Shown: positions 8,320-15,521, counted from the first letter of the stretch. The stretch: DNA of 45,004 nucleotides from an uncultured Collinsella sp. (GCA_902470065.1 CABRFA010000009.1:1-45004); one strand, 5' to 3'. Translations and numbers: made by a program. The notes: generated by a model not told the origin, from the letters alone.

Positions 8320-9047
8320 TGGCGCCCGTATGCGCCGTGGTCGTTGCCGGCGGCAGCGGCCAGCGCTTTGGAAATCCCGGCGGCAAGCAGCTCGTTAACG
8401 TGGCGGGCCGTCCGCTCATGAGCTGGTCCATCCGCGCGTTCGATCGTAGCGACAAGGTCGGCCATATCGTCGTGGTTTGCCCTGCCGAGCGCCGTGCCGA
8501 GATGCGCCGCTTGGCTATCGACCCGTTTGACTATGACACGCCCATCAGCTTTGCCGATGCCGGCGATACTCGTCAGGATTCCACCCGCGCCGGCGTGCAC
8601 GCGGTGCCGGCGGGTTTCGAATATGTCGCTATCCACGACGGCGCCCGTCCGCTCATTACGACCGAGGCCATCGACCACGCTATCGACGTGCTCGTGAGCG
8701 ACCGCTCGCTCGACGGTGTCGTGTGCGGCCAGCCCGCGATCGACACGCTCAAGATCGTCGATGGCGACAATATCGTCGAGACGCCGCCGCGTGAGCTCTA
8801 CTGGGCAGCGCAGACGCCGCAGATCTTTAGCGTCGATGCTATGAAGCGCGCCCATGCTGCAGCCATTGCCGAGGGCTTTATCGGCACCGATGATTCGTCG
8901 CTGGTCGAGCGCATGGGTGGGCGCGTCCGCTGCGTCCAGAGCCCGCGCGATAACCTTAAGGTGACGGTGCCCGAGGACCTGCGTCCCGTAACCGCGATTC
9001 TGCTTGGCCTCATGGCCGAGGGAGAGGACCTTCCCCATGTTCAGTAA
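8319..9047 (+). CDS. ispD: 2-C-methyl-D-erythritol 4-phosphate cytidylyltransferase IspD
   Basis: Third step of the MEP isoprenoid pathway: MEP + CTP gives CDP-ME. 242 aa. The N terminus carries the nucleotide-binding AVVVAGGSGQRFG with the conserved Lys in GGKQLV, followed by HDGARP and the signature DTLK in the central region; the C terminus has NLKVTVPEDL. The ATG overlaps the disA stop (TAATG), so translation is coupled. Its 3' end overlaps ispF by 11 bp. The pairing with ispF is common in bacteria and puts two MEP steps in one transcript. Confidence 0.96.
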   Translation: MAPVCAVVVAGGSGQRFGNPGGKQLVNVAGRPLMSWSIRAFDRSDKVGHIVVVCPAERRAEMRRLAIDPFDYDTPISFADAGDTRQDSTRAGVHAVPAGFEYVAIHDGARPLITTEAIDHAIDVLVSDRSLDGVVCGQPAIDTLKIVDGDNIVETPPRELYWAAQTPQIFSVDAMKRAHAAAIAEGFIGTDDSSLVERMGGRVRCVQSPRDNLKVTVPEDLRPVTAILLGLMAEGEDLPHVQ

Positions 9048-9531
9048 CCTGCGCATTGGCCATGGCTACGACGTCCACCGTCTGGTGGAGGGGCGTCGAT
9101 GTATCATCGGCGGTGTCGACATTCCCTACGAGCGCGGCCTGCTGGGCCACTCGGATGCCGATGTGCTCGCGCACGCCTTGGCCGACGCCATTCTGGGCGC
9201 CTGCCGCGGGGGAGACATCGGCAAGCTATTCCCCGATACCGACCCCGCCTATGAGGGTGCCGATTCGATGGTGCTGCTCGCTCGCGTGATGGACTATGCG
9301 CGCGAGCTGGGCTTTGAGTTTGTCGATGCCGATTGCACCATTGCCTGCCAGCAGCCTAAGATCACCCCACACCGCGATGCCATGCGTGCCAACCTTGCCC
9401 ATGCCTTGGGCGTTGACGTCGAAAACGTGGGCGTCGCCGCCACTACGACCGAAAAGCTCGGTTGGGAAGGCCAGGGCGAGGGAATCGGCGCCTGGGCCGT
9501 CTGCCTGCTACAGAAAACCGTTAAGGAGTAA
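9037..9531 (+). CDS. ispF: 2-C-methyl-D-erythritol 2,4-cyclodiphosphate synthase IspF
   Basis: Cyclises CDP-ME-2P to ME-cPP in the MEP pathway; homotrimer with a divalent metal. 164 aa from ATG 9037, which has GGGAGAGG ahead of it; an upstream in-frame ATG (9004) lies inside ispD and would add residues not found in the family. Motifs: GHGYDVH (metal ligands Asp and His), LLGHSDADVLAHAL, GDIGKLFPDTD, and the C-terminal TTTEKLG.EGQGEGI. Four bases separate its stop from cysS. Confidence 0.96.
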   Translation: MFSNLRIGHGYDVHRLVEGRRCIIGGVDIPYERGLLGHSDADVLAHALADAILGACRGGDIGKLFPDTDPAYEGADSMVLLARVMDYARELGFEFVDADCTIACQQPKITPHRDAMRANLAHALGVDVENVGVAATTTEKLGWEGQGEGIGAWAVCLLQKTVKE

Positions 9532-9534
9532 CGA

Positions 9535-11001
9535 ATGCGTATCTACAACAGCGCTACCCATAAAAAGGAAGAGTTCCAGCCCATCGAGTCCGGCAAGGTC
9601 CGCATGTACGTGTGCGGCCCCACGGTCTACGACAACATCCACATCGGCAACGCCCGTACGTTCATCAGCTTTGACGTGATTCGCCGCTGGCTCATCGCGA
9701 GCGGTTACGAGGTCACGTTCGCCCAGAACCTCACCGATGTCGACGACAAGATCATCAAGCGCGCCAACGAGCAGGGCCGTACGGCCGCCGAGGTCGCGAC
9801 GGAGTTCTCCGACAAGTTCATCGGCGTCATGCGCGCCGCCAACGTGCTCGATCCCGATGTGCGCCCCCGCGCCACCAAGGAGATCGGCCCCATGATCGCC
9901 ATGATCAAGACGCTCATCGAGCAGGGCCATGCTTACGCCGCCGATAACGGCGATGTGTACTTTGCCGTGCGCAGCGATCCCAACTATGGCCAGGTCTCGG
10001 GCCGCAACATCGACGACCTTATGGTTGGCGCACGCATCGAGGAGAACGAGGACAAGAACGACCCGCTCGACTTTGCCCTGTGGAAGGCCGCCAAGCCCGG
10101 CGAGCCCAGCTGGCCGAGCCCCTGGGGCGAGGGCCGTCCCGGTTGGCACACCGAGTGCGCCGCCATGGTGCATCGCTACCTGGGCACTCCGATCGACATC
10201 CACGGCGGCGGCTCCGACCTTGCCTTCCCGCATCACGAGAACGAGTGCGCTCAGGCCACCTGCGCCTGGCACCAGGGCTTCTCCAACACCTGGATGCACA
10301 CGGGCATGCTGCTGGTAGACGGCGAGAAGATGTCCAAGTCGCTCGGCAACTTCTTTACGCTGGCCGAGGTCCTCGAGCAGCACTCCGCCGCCGCCCTGCG
10401 CCTGCTGATGCTGCAGACGAGCTATCGCTCGCCGCTCGACTTTTCTTGGGAGCGCCTGGAGGGTGCCGAGAACTCGCTCACGCGTATCGCCGGTACGGTC
10501 GAGAACCTGCGCTGGGCCGCGAACCATGCGACGGCCGATGCCGATGAGGCAGCATCCGAGGCGTTTGCCGCCAAGGCCGCCGAGACCCGTGCCACCTTTA
10601 AGGAGTGCATGGACGACGACTTTAACACCGCCGGTGCCATGGGTGCTGTCTTTGGCTTTGTGACCGAGTGCAACCAGTACCTGGAGCAGGCGGGCGATGC
10701 TGCCGACAAGGCCGCAGTCCTGGCTGCCGCCGATACGCTGGCCGAGCTGCTCGATACGTTTGGCGTTGAGCTTCCCGAGCCCAAGGTCGAGCTGCCGCTG
10801 GGTCTGCTGGGCGTTGCCGCCGGTCTGGTTGCCTATACGGGCGACGACGTGGACGAGGCTGCCGCCAAGATTCTCGAGGCCCGCGCCGAGGCCCGTGCCG
10901 CCAAGAACTGGGATCTGGCCGACGCCATCCGCGACCAGCTCAAGGACCTGGGCCTCACCATTGAGGATACGGCCGCGGGCACTCGTATTAAGAGTCTCTA
11001 G
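9535..11001 (+). CDS. cysS: Cysteinyl-tRNA synthetase
   Basis: Class I synthetase charging tRNA-Cys. 488 aa. The HIGH motif is HIGN (36-39) within CGPTVYDNIHIGN, with zinc ligand C27; the other zinc-site residues lie in GWHTEC and HHENEC. KMSKS is at 265-269. The C-terminal helical anticodon-binding region ends in ADAIRDQLKDLGLTIEDTAAG. The start ATG follows TTAAGGAG. cysS after ispF and before rlmB and yacP is a widely conserved order. After the stop, 143 bp hold a strongly structured element instead of a simple spacer. Confidence 0.97.
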   Translation: MRIYNSATHKKEEFQPIESGKVRMYVCGPTVYDNIHIGNARTFISFDVIRRWLIASGYEVTFAQNLTDVDDKIIKRANEQGRTAAEVATEFSDKFIGVMRAANVLDPDVRPRATKEIGPMIAMIKTLIEQGHAYAADNGDVYFAVRSDPNYGQVSGRNIDDLMVGARIEENEDKNDPLDFALWKAAKPGEPSWPSPWGEGRPGWHTECAAMVHRYLGTPIDIHGGGSDLAFPHHENECAQATCAWHQGFSNTWMHTGMLLVDGEKMSKSLGNFFTLAEVLEQHSAAALRLLMLQTSYRSPLDFSWERLEGAENSLTRIAGTVENLRWAANHATADADEAASEAFAAKAAETRATFKECMDDDFNTAGAMGAVFGFVTECNQYLEQAGDAADKAAVLAAADTLAELLDTFGVELPEPKVELPLGLLGVAAGLVAYTGDDVDEAAAKILEARAEARAAKNWDLADAIRDQLKDLGLTIEDTAAGTRIKSL

Positions 11002-11007
11002 TATTTG

Positions 11008-11110
11008 TCGACCGTTCGAGGTGCGGCAGATTGCCTTGAAAGAGGAGGGCATAGACCTGGTGGTCATGCCCGACGATTGAAAGGCAAGGTGCCGTGGCTC
11101 GGACGGTCGA
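11008..11110 (+). other. Long rod-like RNA hairpin between cysS and rlmB
   Basis: One continuous fold of 103 nt. Outer stem: 11008-11028 with 11090-11110, 21 positions with one G-G mismatch and three G-U pairs. A 2x2 GA/GG loop follows, then a 7-bp stem (11031-11037 with 11081-11087). Next is a symmetric 9x9 internal loop (11038-11046, 11072-11080) with potential tandem sheared G-A pairs at both ends. The top is GGGCAT-A-GACC closing on a TGGT tetraloop (11047-11071). There is no T-tract after it, so it is not an obvious terminator. Candidates are a leader element for rlmB-yacP, an RNase III-type processing site, or a small RNA. The 5' half also has a protein-like frame (11015-11080) without a convincing start. 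Confidence 0.6.
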
Positions 11111-11144
11111 TTCTTGTTCGTTATCTATTTAAGGAGGCCGTCCT

Positions 11145-12059
11145 ATGGCCGACAATCGCAAGCGTGCGCCTCGTGGCGGCAAGCAGGCTGCTTCTGGCTC
11201 GCGTCCGATTCGCCGCAATGATCGCGCTGCCGCTCCCAAGGGCCAGCGCGATCGCACCCAGGCCGCACGTCCGCAGCGCGATCGCAACCGCGACGCTGTC
11301 CAGGCTCCCAAGGGCGAGTTTATCGAAGGTCGTCGTGCTGCCGCCGAGGCGCTACGCACTGGTTTTCCCATCAAGTGCGCGCTCATTGCCGAGGGCGGGG
11401 AGCGCGATGCCGCCTTGTCGCGCCTGGTCGATGACCTCAACGCCGCGGGCGTCCGCATTAAGTTCGTTCCACGCGCGCAGCTCGATGCGCTGTCGAGCCA
11501 TGGCGCTCACCAGGGCATTGCGCTCGAGGTTGGCAACTTCCCCTATGCCGATGTCGCCGACATCCTCGACCGCGCGGGCGACGGTCCGGCGCTCGTCATC
11601 GTGCTCGACCATGTGACCGACGATGGCAACTTTGGTGCGATCGTGCGCTCTGCCGAGGTCGTGGGCGCGGCAGGCGCCATCATTGCCAACAAGCGCGCCG
11701 CCGGTGTGACCGTCGGCAGCTATAAGACTTCTGCCGGCGCCGTCATGCATCTGCCTATCGCGCAGGTGCCCAACATCGCCCGTGCGCTCGACGATCTTAA
11801 GGCCGCTGGCTTTTGGGTGGGCGGTGCCTCCGAGCACGCCGAAGGCAGTTGCTGGGATGCTCCCTTCGAGGGCCGCGTGGCGCTCGTCATGGGCTCCGAG
11901 GGCGACGGCATCTCGCGCCTGGTGCTCGAGAAATGCGACTTTTTGACCAAGCTTCCCCAGCGCGGCATGACCGAGAGCCTCAATGTTGCCCAGGCGACCA
12001 CGGCGCTGTGCTTTGAGTGGCTGCGCCGCAACGCTGGCGAGCTCATGGGGGAGGAGTAG
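11145..12059 (+). CDS. rlmB: 23S rRNA (guanosine-2'-O-)-methyltransferase RlmB (TrmH/SpoU family)
   Basis: SPOUT-fold methyltransferase; RlmB methylates G2251 in the 23S rRNA peptidyl-transferase centre. 304 aa. The N-terminal ~50 residues are basic and disordered (RKRAPRGGK...). The SpoU substrate-binding domain starts at FIEGRRAAAEAL. The C-terminal knotted domain has LDHVTDDGNFGAIVRSAE (motif 1), LVMGSEGDGI (motif 2) and LPQRGMTESLNVAQAT (motif 3), which form the SAM knot. SD TTTAAGGAGG sits 9 nt before the ATG. Its 3' end holds the SD for the next gene, which starts 3 bases later. The exact target (G2251 or another SpoU site) is inferred from gene order. Confidence 0.92.
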   Translation: MADNRKRAPRGGKQAASGSRPIRRNDRAAAPKGQRDRTQAARPQRDRNRDAVQAPKGEFIEGRRAAAEALRTGFPIKCALIAEGGERDAALSRLVDDLNAAGVRIKFVPRAQLDALSSHGAHQGIALEVGNFPYADVADILDRAGDGPALVIVLDHVTDDGNFGAIVRSAEVVGAAGAIIANKRAAGVTVGSYKTSAGAVMHLPIAQVPNIARALDDLKAAGFWVGGASEHAEGSCWDAPFEGRVALVMGSEGDGISRLVLEKCDFLTKLPQRGMTESLNVAQATTALCFEWLRRNAGELMGEE

Positions 12060-12062
12060 CGC

Positions 12063-12740
12063 ATGTCCAAAAAGAACCGTGCCAAGTCCAAGGCCAAGCG
12101 CTTTGGCGAGGGCTCGGCCAAGCCGATTGTTTCGGCCGCGACCTATGGCGTGGGCGGCAATGCGTTTGCGCAGGCCATCGCCGACCCGGTCTCGACGGTG
12201 CACTCCAACAAGCCCGAGCTGCTGGTGGTCGACGGCTACAACGTGATCCACTGCACGCCGCGCTACGAAAAGCTCGTGTACGACCATTCCGACGATCCGT
12301 ATTCCAGCGACGTTCACGATATGGCGCGCACCGCCCTCATCAACGACGTCGCCGCCTTTGCCCAGGGCCGTTACGAGGCCGTAATCGTGTTTGACGGCGC
12401 GGGCAATATCTCCAGCGAGCGCCCCAACCTACCGGCCCGCGGCGTGCGCATTGAGTTTTCGCCGACGGGTGTTTCGGCCGATACCGTGGTGCAGAAGCTC
12501 TGCATCGAGGCACGTGAGGAAGGTCGCGCGTGCTCCGTGGTATCGAGCGACGGCACGATCCAGGCCGTCGTCATGGGTAAGGGTGTTACGCGCATCTCGA
12601 GCCGCATGCTGGTGGACGAGATCAAACAGATCGATAACGACGTTCACGAGGCAGAGGAAGCTCCGCAGATCAAGATGACTCTGGGCAGTCGCCTGAGCCC
12701 CGATGCCCTGGCCAAGCTCAAGGCCCTGCGCGGGAGGTAG
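12063..12740 (+). CDS. yacP: NYN (PIN-like) domain RNase, YacP/Rae1 family
   Basis: Cytoplasmic endoribonuclease-like protein. In B. subtilis the homologue Rae1 cuts mRNA in the ribosomal A site. 225 aa: a basic, disordered N terminus (~1-50), then the NYN domain with acidic motifs LLVVDGYNVIH, VIVFDGAG, SADTVVQKL and VVSSDGTIQ, consistent with a metal-dependent active site. It starts 3 bp after the rlmB stop, so it is translationally coupled. cysS-rlmB-yacP is a conserved set. The activity of this protein is inferred from the family. Confidence 0.88.
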   Translation: MSKKNRAKSKAKRFGEGSAKPIVSAATYGVGGNAFAQAIADPVSTVHSNKPELLVVDGYNVIHCTPRYEKLVYDHSDDPYSSDVHDMARTALINDVAAFAQGRYEAVIVFDGAGNISSERPNLPARGVRIEFSPTGVSADTVVQKLCIEAREEGRACSVVSSDGTIQAVVMGKGVTRISSRMLVDEIKQIDNDVHEAEEAPQIKMTLGSRLSPDALAKLKALRGR

Positions 12741-12745
12741 GGAAG

Positions 12746-12773
12746 TTGGCGGGGCAATGCTGCCTCGCTAACT
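12746..12773. terminator. Hairpin between convergent yacP and the HTH-HipA gene
   Basis: 12-bp stem (12746-12757 with 12762-12773) including two G-U pairs and a 4-nt loop, overlapping the stop of the minus-strand gene. No T-tract on either side, so its role as a terminator is uncertain. Confidence 0.4.
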
Positions 12774-14108
12774 CCATTCAGCGATGTCGATCATTCTTTC
12801 GAGGCGCCACGTTAGCGCCTCTTTTAGATATGGCAGCCTTGCCGTGAGCGCGTCGTTTCTGGAAAGAATCTCGATTGCCTCGTCAACGAAGCCTTCGAGT
12901 TTGTCGCCGTCAAACCAGCCCATGTCCTCGACGAGCAACATTTGTTTGGCGGGGCTTGAATGAAATTGTGCGCTGGTAAAACTGTGCTCTCCCGCCCTAA
13001 GCTCCTCTAGTGATATGTTGCACCAGAGCGATGAGCCCGAATCGAAGATGGGGGCAGGTCTGCAAGCTTGCGTGTTTACGTTTCGCACGAGGCCGAAGTT
13101 GCGCCAATGACGATCGTAGTTGGCAATGATGTCGTCACATACGATCATGCGGTCAAGGGCATCCTTGACGCCTGTCACCCCGAGCTCCTCGCAGTTTGCT
13201 ACATATCGCTCGTAGTCGGTTAGCCGTTCATCTGCGTTTGCGTGCTGGTTTACATAGAACGCAGGGACATACTCTTCTTCATCAGTTAAGAAGACATCGC
13301 ATGTGCTCAGGGCGGAAGTGCCCGTGCCCTCGAGCGAGTAAGGCACATAATCGCAGGCGTTTAGGATGCGACGGTGGAGCGCGGTCGCCACCAGCTCGTT
13401 ATAAGGTTCCTGGTCCAGGTGCGCTCCTGCCTTATGCAGAATTCGACGTTCGCCCTCGCACGTCCAGTACTTTTGAAGATTGCCGTCCGAGGTGTTATCG
13501 GGCTTTGCGGCAGCCGCTTTTCCCTCTGGGGCAAAGGGTGCAATGGACAGCGAGACGTCATCAAAGGCGTTATTGAAGAAGTTGATATCCTCCCAGGTGA
13601 GACCGGAACCTTGGGGCCTAATCCAATACTGGTCGGATAAGGAGAGGCCGAGATTTCGCTGGACGAGTTCATCGGGAACATCGACTGCGGCTTCTGCAAG
13701 CAGGGAGGCTAGCCCAATGCGTGCGAGCGGGATACCGCGGCCGCGCCACCAGATGCGGAAGGAGTCTAGCGATATGGGGCTATTAGGGCCAAATACTCCA
13801 ATAGGGGCGTGGGCGTAATCGATGTCGGCACCGATGTGGGTAAAGTCTTTTCGCGATGTACTGTAGACCAGCTGAGCGACTTCGTACGTGCGGTTCATGA
13901 GGGTGAACGCGATCTCGCTCTTACCGTGGCCGCGGCGGGGACGTCCCCCCGTTTTGGTCACAGAGCGGAGTCGCGTGTCGACGCTGTCTTTGTCGATGAG
14001 CCATACACCAGAAGCCTTGCGGGCCTCAAGTGCTCCGTTTTTTATGAGCTCCTGCACCCTGCGCGGAGTGATGCCGAGCAGCTCGGCGGCTTCTTTGGTA
14101 GTAAGCAT
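12768..14108 (-). CDS. HTH domain fused to HipA-like kinase
   Basis: 446 aa from ATG 14108 (AAGGG upstream). Residues ~1-42 are an excisionase/MerR-like helix-turn-helix (LTTKEAAELLGITPRRVQEL), followed by a basic linker. The C-terminal half has HipA-family features: DGNLQKYWTCEGERRILHKAG (~208-228, ATP-binding strand with Lys), DDIIANYDRHWRNFG (catalytic D332, N337) and PIFDSGSSLW (metal-binding D356). So the DNA-binding and kinase functions, usually on separate HipB and HipA chains, are on one protein. No separate antitoxin gene is adjacent. A perfect 22-bp inverted repeat surrounds the promoter region, as expected for autoregulation. The bases around the start are AT-rich compared with neighbours, hinting at acquired DNA. 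Substrate is unknown. Confidence 0.75.
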   Translation of the reverse strand: MLTTKEAAELLGITPRRVQELIKNGALEARKASGVWLIDKDSVDTRLRSVTKTGGRPRRGHGKSEIAFTLMNRTYEVAQLVYSTSRKDFTHIGADIDYAHAPIGVFGPNSPISLDSFRIWWRGRGIPLARIGLASLLAEAAVDVPDELVQRNLGLSLSDQYWIRPQGSGLTWEDINFFNNAFDDVSLSIAPFAPEGKAAAAKPDNTSDGNLQKYWTCEGERRILHKAGAHLDQEPYNELVATALHRRILNACDYVPYSLEGTGTSALSTCDVFLTDEEEYVPAFYVNQHANADERLTDYERYVANCEELGVTGVKDALDRMIVCDDIIANYDRHWRNFGLVRNVNTQACRPAPIFDSGSSLWCNISLEELRAGEHSFTSAQFHSSPAKQMLLVEDMGWFDGDKLEGFVDEAIEILSRNDALTARLPYLKEALTWRLERMIDIAEWS

Positions 14109-14118
14109 CGCGAAACCC

Positions 14119-14179
14119 TTCGCCAGAACGAATAGTTTTATATATAGCAATTGTAATTAAAACTATTCGTTCTGGCGAA
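14119..14179. repeat. Perfect 22-bp inverted repeat, putative operator
   Basis: Arms 14119-14140 and 14158-14179 are exact reverse complements, with a 17-bp AT-rich spacer containing TATATA. It lies 11 bp upstream of the HTH-HipA start. The spacer likely holds the -10 region, so binding of the HTH domain to the arms would repress the gene. Confidence 0.8.
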
Positions 14180-14230
14180 TGGTTTTAAGATTGAGGGCGC
14201 ACTGACAGAAATGAACGGGCCTGGTACGCG

Positions 14231-14260
14231 TTGTTGCTGGATTTTGCATATTTGTATAAC
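14231..14260 (+). promoter_or_regulatory. Candidate promoter of tRNA-Thr(TGT)
   Basis: TTGTTG (14231-14236), 18-bp spacer, TATAAC (14255-14260), about 70 bp before the tRNA. Confidence 0.5.
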
Positions 14261-14332
14261 GCCGTGCGGCCTGTTGCGCCCCGTCCGCAATTCCTTTATT
14301 CTTAACTCGCTTCGCGTGAAAGCGCCAAGTGT

Positions 14333-14407
14333 GCCAGTGTGGCGCAACGGTAGCGCAACTGATTTGTAATCAGTGGGTTGCAGGTTCGATTCCTGTCACT
14401 GGCTCCA
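14333..14407 (+). tRNA. tRNA-Thr (anticodon TGT)
   Basis: 75 nt with encoded CCA. Acceptor GCCAGTG (14333-14339) pairs with CACTGGC (14397-14403). The anticodon loop TTTGTAA is closed by an ACTGA/TCAGT stem, and the T-arm CAGG..TTCGATTCCTG is intact. A terminator follows directly. Confidence 0.97.
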
Positions 14408-14416
14408 TGAGAGTTT

Positions 14417-14450
14417 CGGGCTCTGTTCCCTTGTGGGACAGGGCCCGTTT
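14417..14450 (+). terminator. Terminator after tRNA-Thr(TGT)
   Basis: Stem 14417-14430 with 14435-14447 (one bulged T, one G-U), TTGT loop, then TTTCTATTT. Confidence 0.85.
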
Positions 14451-14502
14451 CTATTTATGTCGATAAGTCAGCGTGTTTGGCGCCAACCAAGCTTCAGGTT
14501 TG

Positions 14503-14720
14503 TCTCGATCCGTAACACGAGTGGGCTGAAGACCCTCCTTATAGTTACAGATCGAAACATTGCCAAGGGAAGGCCGATAACATCTCGATCCGTAACACGA
14601 AGAGGCTGAAAACCGTTCTTACTGTTACAGAATGAGACGTAAGCGGGGGTTTCTGCGAAACATCTCGATCTGTAACAGATAGGGGAGGAATAACCCTCTT
14701 ACTGTTACAGGTCGAGACAT
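14503..14720. repeat. Three hairpin repeats with exact 80-bp period
   Basis: Units at 14503-14560, 14583-14640 and 14663-14720, each exactly 58 bp and separated by 22 bp of unrelated sequence. Each begins TCTCGATCYGTAACA and ends with GTTACAG and a degenerate copy of GATCGAGACAT, so each is a palindrome. In unit 3 the outer stem is 16 bp with one G-U pair. The inner 20-25 bp varies between units. The conserved parts are at the ends and the variable part in the middle, unlike CRISPR. No gene is visible here. Confidence 0.85.
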
Positions 14721-14748
14721 AGGCCGGGGCGAGGTTGGTCATCGTCAT

Positions 14749-14892
14749 CGAGCGTGGATTATCGGACACACGAGCGTGGAAAATCTTCCGCCTAGTGAAT
14801 GAGCGTGGATAATCTGCCACTTTGGATTCGATGGCACGGCAAAGTGGGAGATTATCCACGCTCGATTTCAAACGGAAGAAAATCCACGCTCG
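14749..14892. repeat. Nested inverted repeats built from GAGCGTGGAWWATC
   Basis: Five copies of GAGCGTGGAWWATC: three forward (14749, 14771, 14801) and two inverted (ending 14864 and 14892). The inner pair forms an inverted repeat of 24 positions with one mismatch (14801-14824 with 14840-14863). The next pair (14771-14790 with 14873-14892) forms an outer 20-bp arm with three mismatches. The whole is a two-layer cruciform/hairpin of ~120 nt. Confidence 0.85.
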
Positions 14893-15128
14893 ATTTTGCC
14901 TGGGAAGAGCAATCTTCTGTCTGGGCAGCCCCGATCTCGACCTATATATAGGTGCAAATAAGCTGGTATCGAAGTTCGATACTGAAGGTGTACTCCACTA
15001 CAGCAAAGTGTTACCTTGGGAAACGTCACCTCAGTATCCAAAACCACTGTCCTTCATATCCAAACTCAATAAAACCGCAGGTCACGGCTATATAGATACG
15101 CCCGGCACCGTGTATCTAGAGGTTTTCG
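14893..15128. other. Intergenic stretch with no recognised feature
   Basis: Between the inverted repeats and the tRNA promoter. An open frame crosses it on the + strand but begins inside the repeat, has no ribosome-binding site and has atypical codon use for this genome. It is more AT-rich than the surroundings. I see no gene. Confidence 0.5.
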
Positions 15129-15158
15129 TTGACAGCCCCCAAGGTGGCATCGTATTAT
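15129..15158 (+). promoter_or_regulatory. Strong promoter of the tRNA-Tyr-Thr-Met-tuf unit
   Basis: Consensus TTGACA (15129-15134), 18-bp spacer, TATTAT (15153-15158), in the context GAGGTTTTCGTTGACAGC. The same context occurs before rpmG, again with an 18-bp spacer. Confidence 0.85.
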
Positions 15159-15220
15159 CTTCTTCGTTCGCGGGGGCGGCGGTCCAAAAGACCAAAGGAC
15201 CTGCGGATACTTGAACGATT

Positions 15221-15302
15221 GGGAGTTTGCCCGAGTGGTTAATGGGGACGGGCTGTAAACCCGTTGGCTCTGCCTACATAGGTTCGAATCCTATAGCTCC
15301 CA
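15221..15302 (+). tRNA. tRNA-Tyr (anticodon GTA)
   Basis: 82 nt to the discriminator base; class II with a long variable arm. Acceptor GGGAGTT pairs with AGCTCCC; anticodon GTA sits in GGGCTGTAAACCC. The 3' CCA is not encoded. Confidence 0.96.
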
Positions 15303-15312
15303 CCCGTCAAGT

Positions 15313-15388
15313 GCCTGTATAGCTCAGTCGGTAGAGCACTTCGTTGGTAACGAAGAGGTCACCAGTTCAAGTCTGGTTGCAGGCTCCA
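15313..15388 (+). tRNA. tRNA-Thr (anticodon GGT)
   Basis: 76 nt with encoded CCA. Acceptor GCCTGTA/TGCAGGC; anticodon loop TTGGTAA on a CTTCG/CGAAG stem. It lies 10 bp after tRNA-Tyr in the same unit. Confidence 0.97.
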
Positions 15389-15391
15389 TCC

Positions 15392-15468
15392 GGCGGTGTA
15401 GCTCAGTTGGTTAGAGCACACGGTTCATACCCGTGGCGTCACTGGTTCGAATCCAGTCACCGCTACCA
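15392..15468 (+). tRNA. tRNA-Met (anticodon CAT, elongator-type)
   Basis: 77 nt with encoded CCA; anticodon CAT on a CACGG/CCGTG stem. It lacks the three G-C pairs typical of the initiator anticodon stem. The terminal acceptor pair is G1-U72, a weak pair unusual for an elongator. Confidence 0.95.
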
Positions 15469-15479
15469 TAGGTAACACG

Positions 15480-15521
15480 GTGGCTTCTCAATAGTATGTT
15501 GAGAGGCCACTATGGTATAAA
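15480..15521 (+). promoter_or_regulatory. Hairpin and TATAAA box between tRNA-Met and tuf
   Basis: 12-bp stem (15480-15491 with 15499-15510, one G-U) without T-tract, followed by TATAAA (15516-15521). It could be an RNA-processing hairpin or part of a secondary tuf promoter; no clear -35 is visible. Confidence 0.4.

Noticed and set aside
11015..11080. Short peptide or remnant of cysS (VRQIALKEEGIDLVV...)
   Set aside because: Codon-like GC3 and faint CysRS similarity, but no start with a Shine-Dalgarno, and the pairing of the region explains it better. Kept as a caveat.
11008..11110. Signal recognition particle RNA or simple terminator
   Set aside because: No GGAA tetraloop or SRP symmetric loop, and no T-tract after the stem.
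14119..14179. Invertible promoter segment
   Set aside because: Spacer is only 17 bp and no site-specific recombinase is nearby; an operator is simpler.
14503..14720. CRISPR-like array
   Set aside because: Conserved parts are the ends of palindromes, centres vary, only three units exist, and no cas genes are present.
14822..15214. 130-aa open frame before the tRNA-Tyr promoter
   Set aside because: Starts inside the nested inverted repeat, runs through a promoter, lacks a ribosome-binding site and has atypical codon use.
15392..15468. Initiator tRNA
   Set aside because: Anticodon stem lacks the three consecutive G-C pairs, despite the weak G1-U72 pair.
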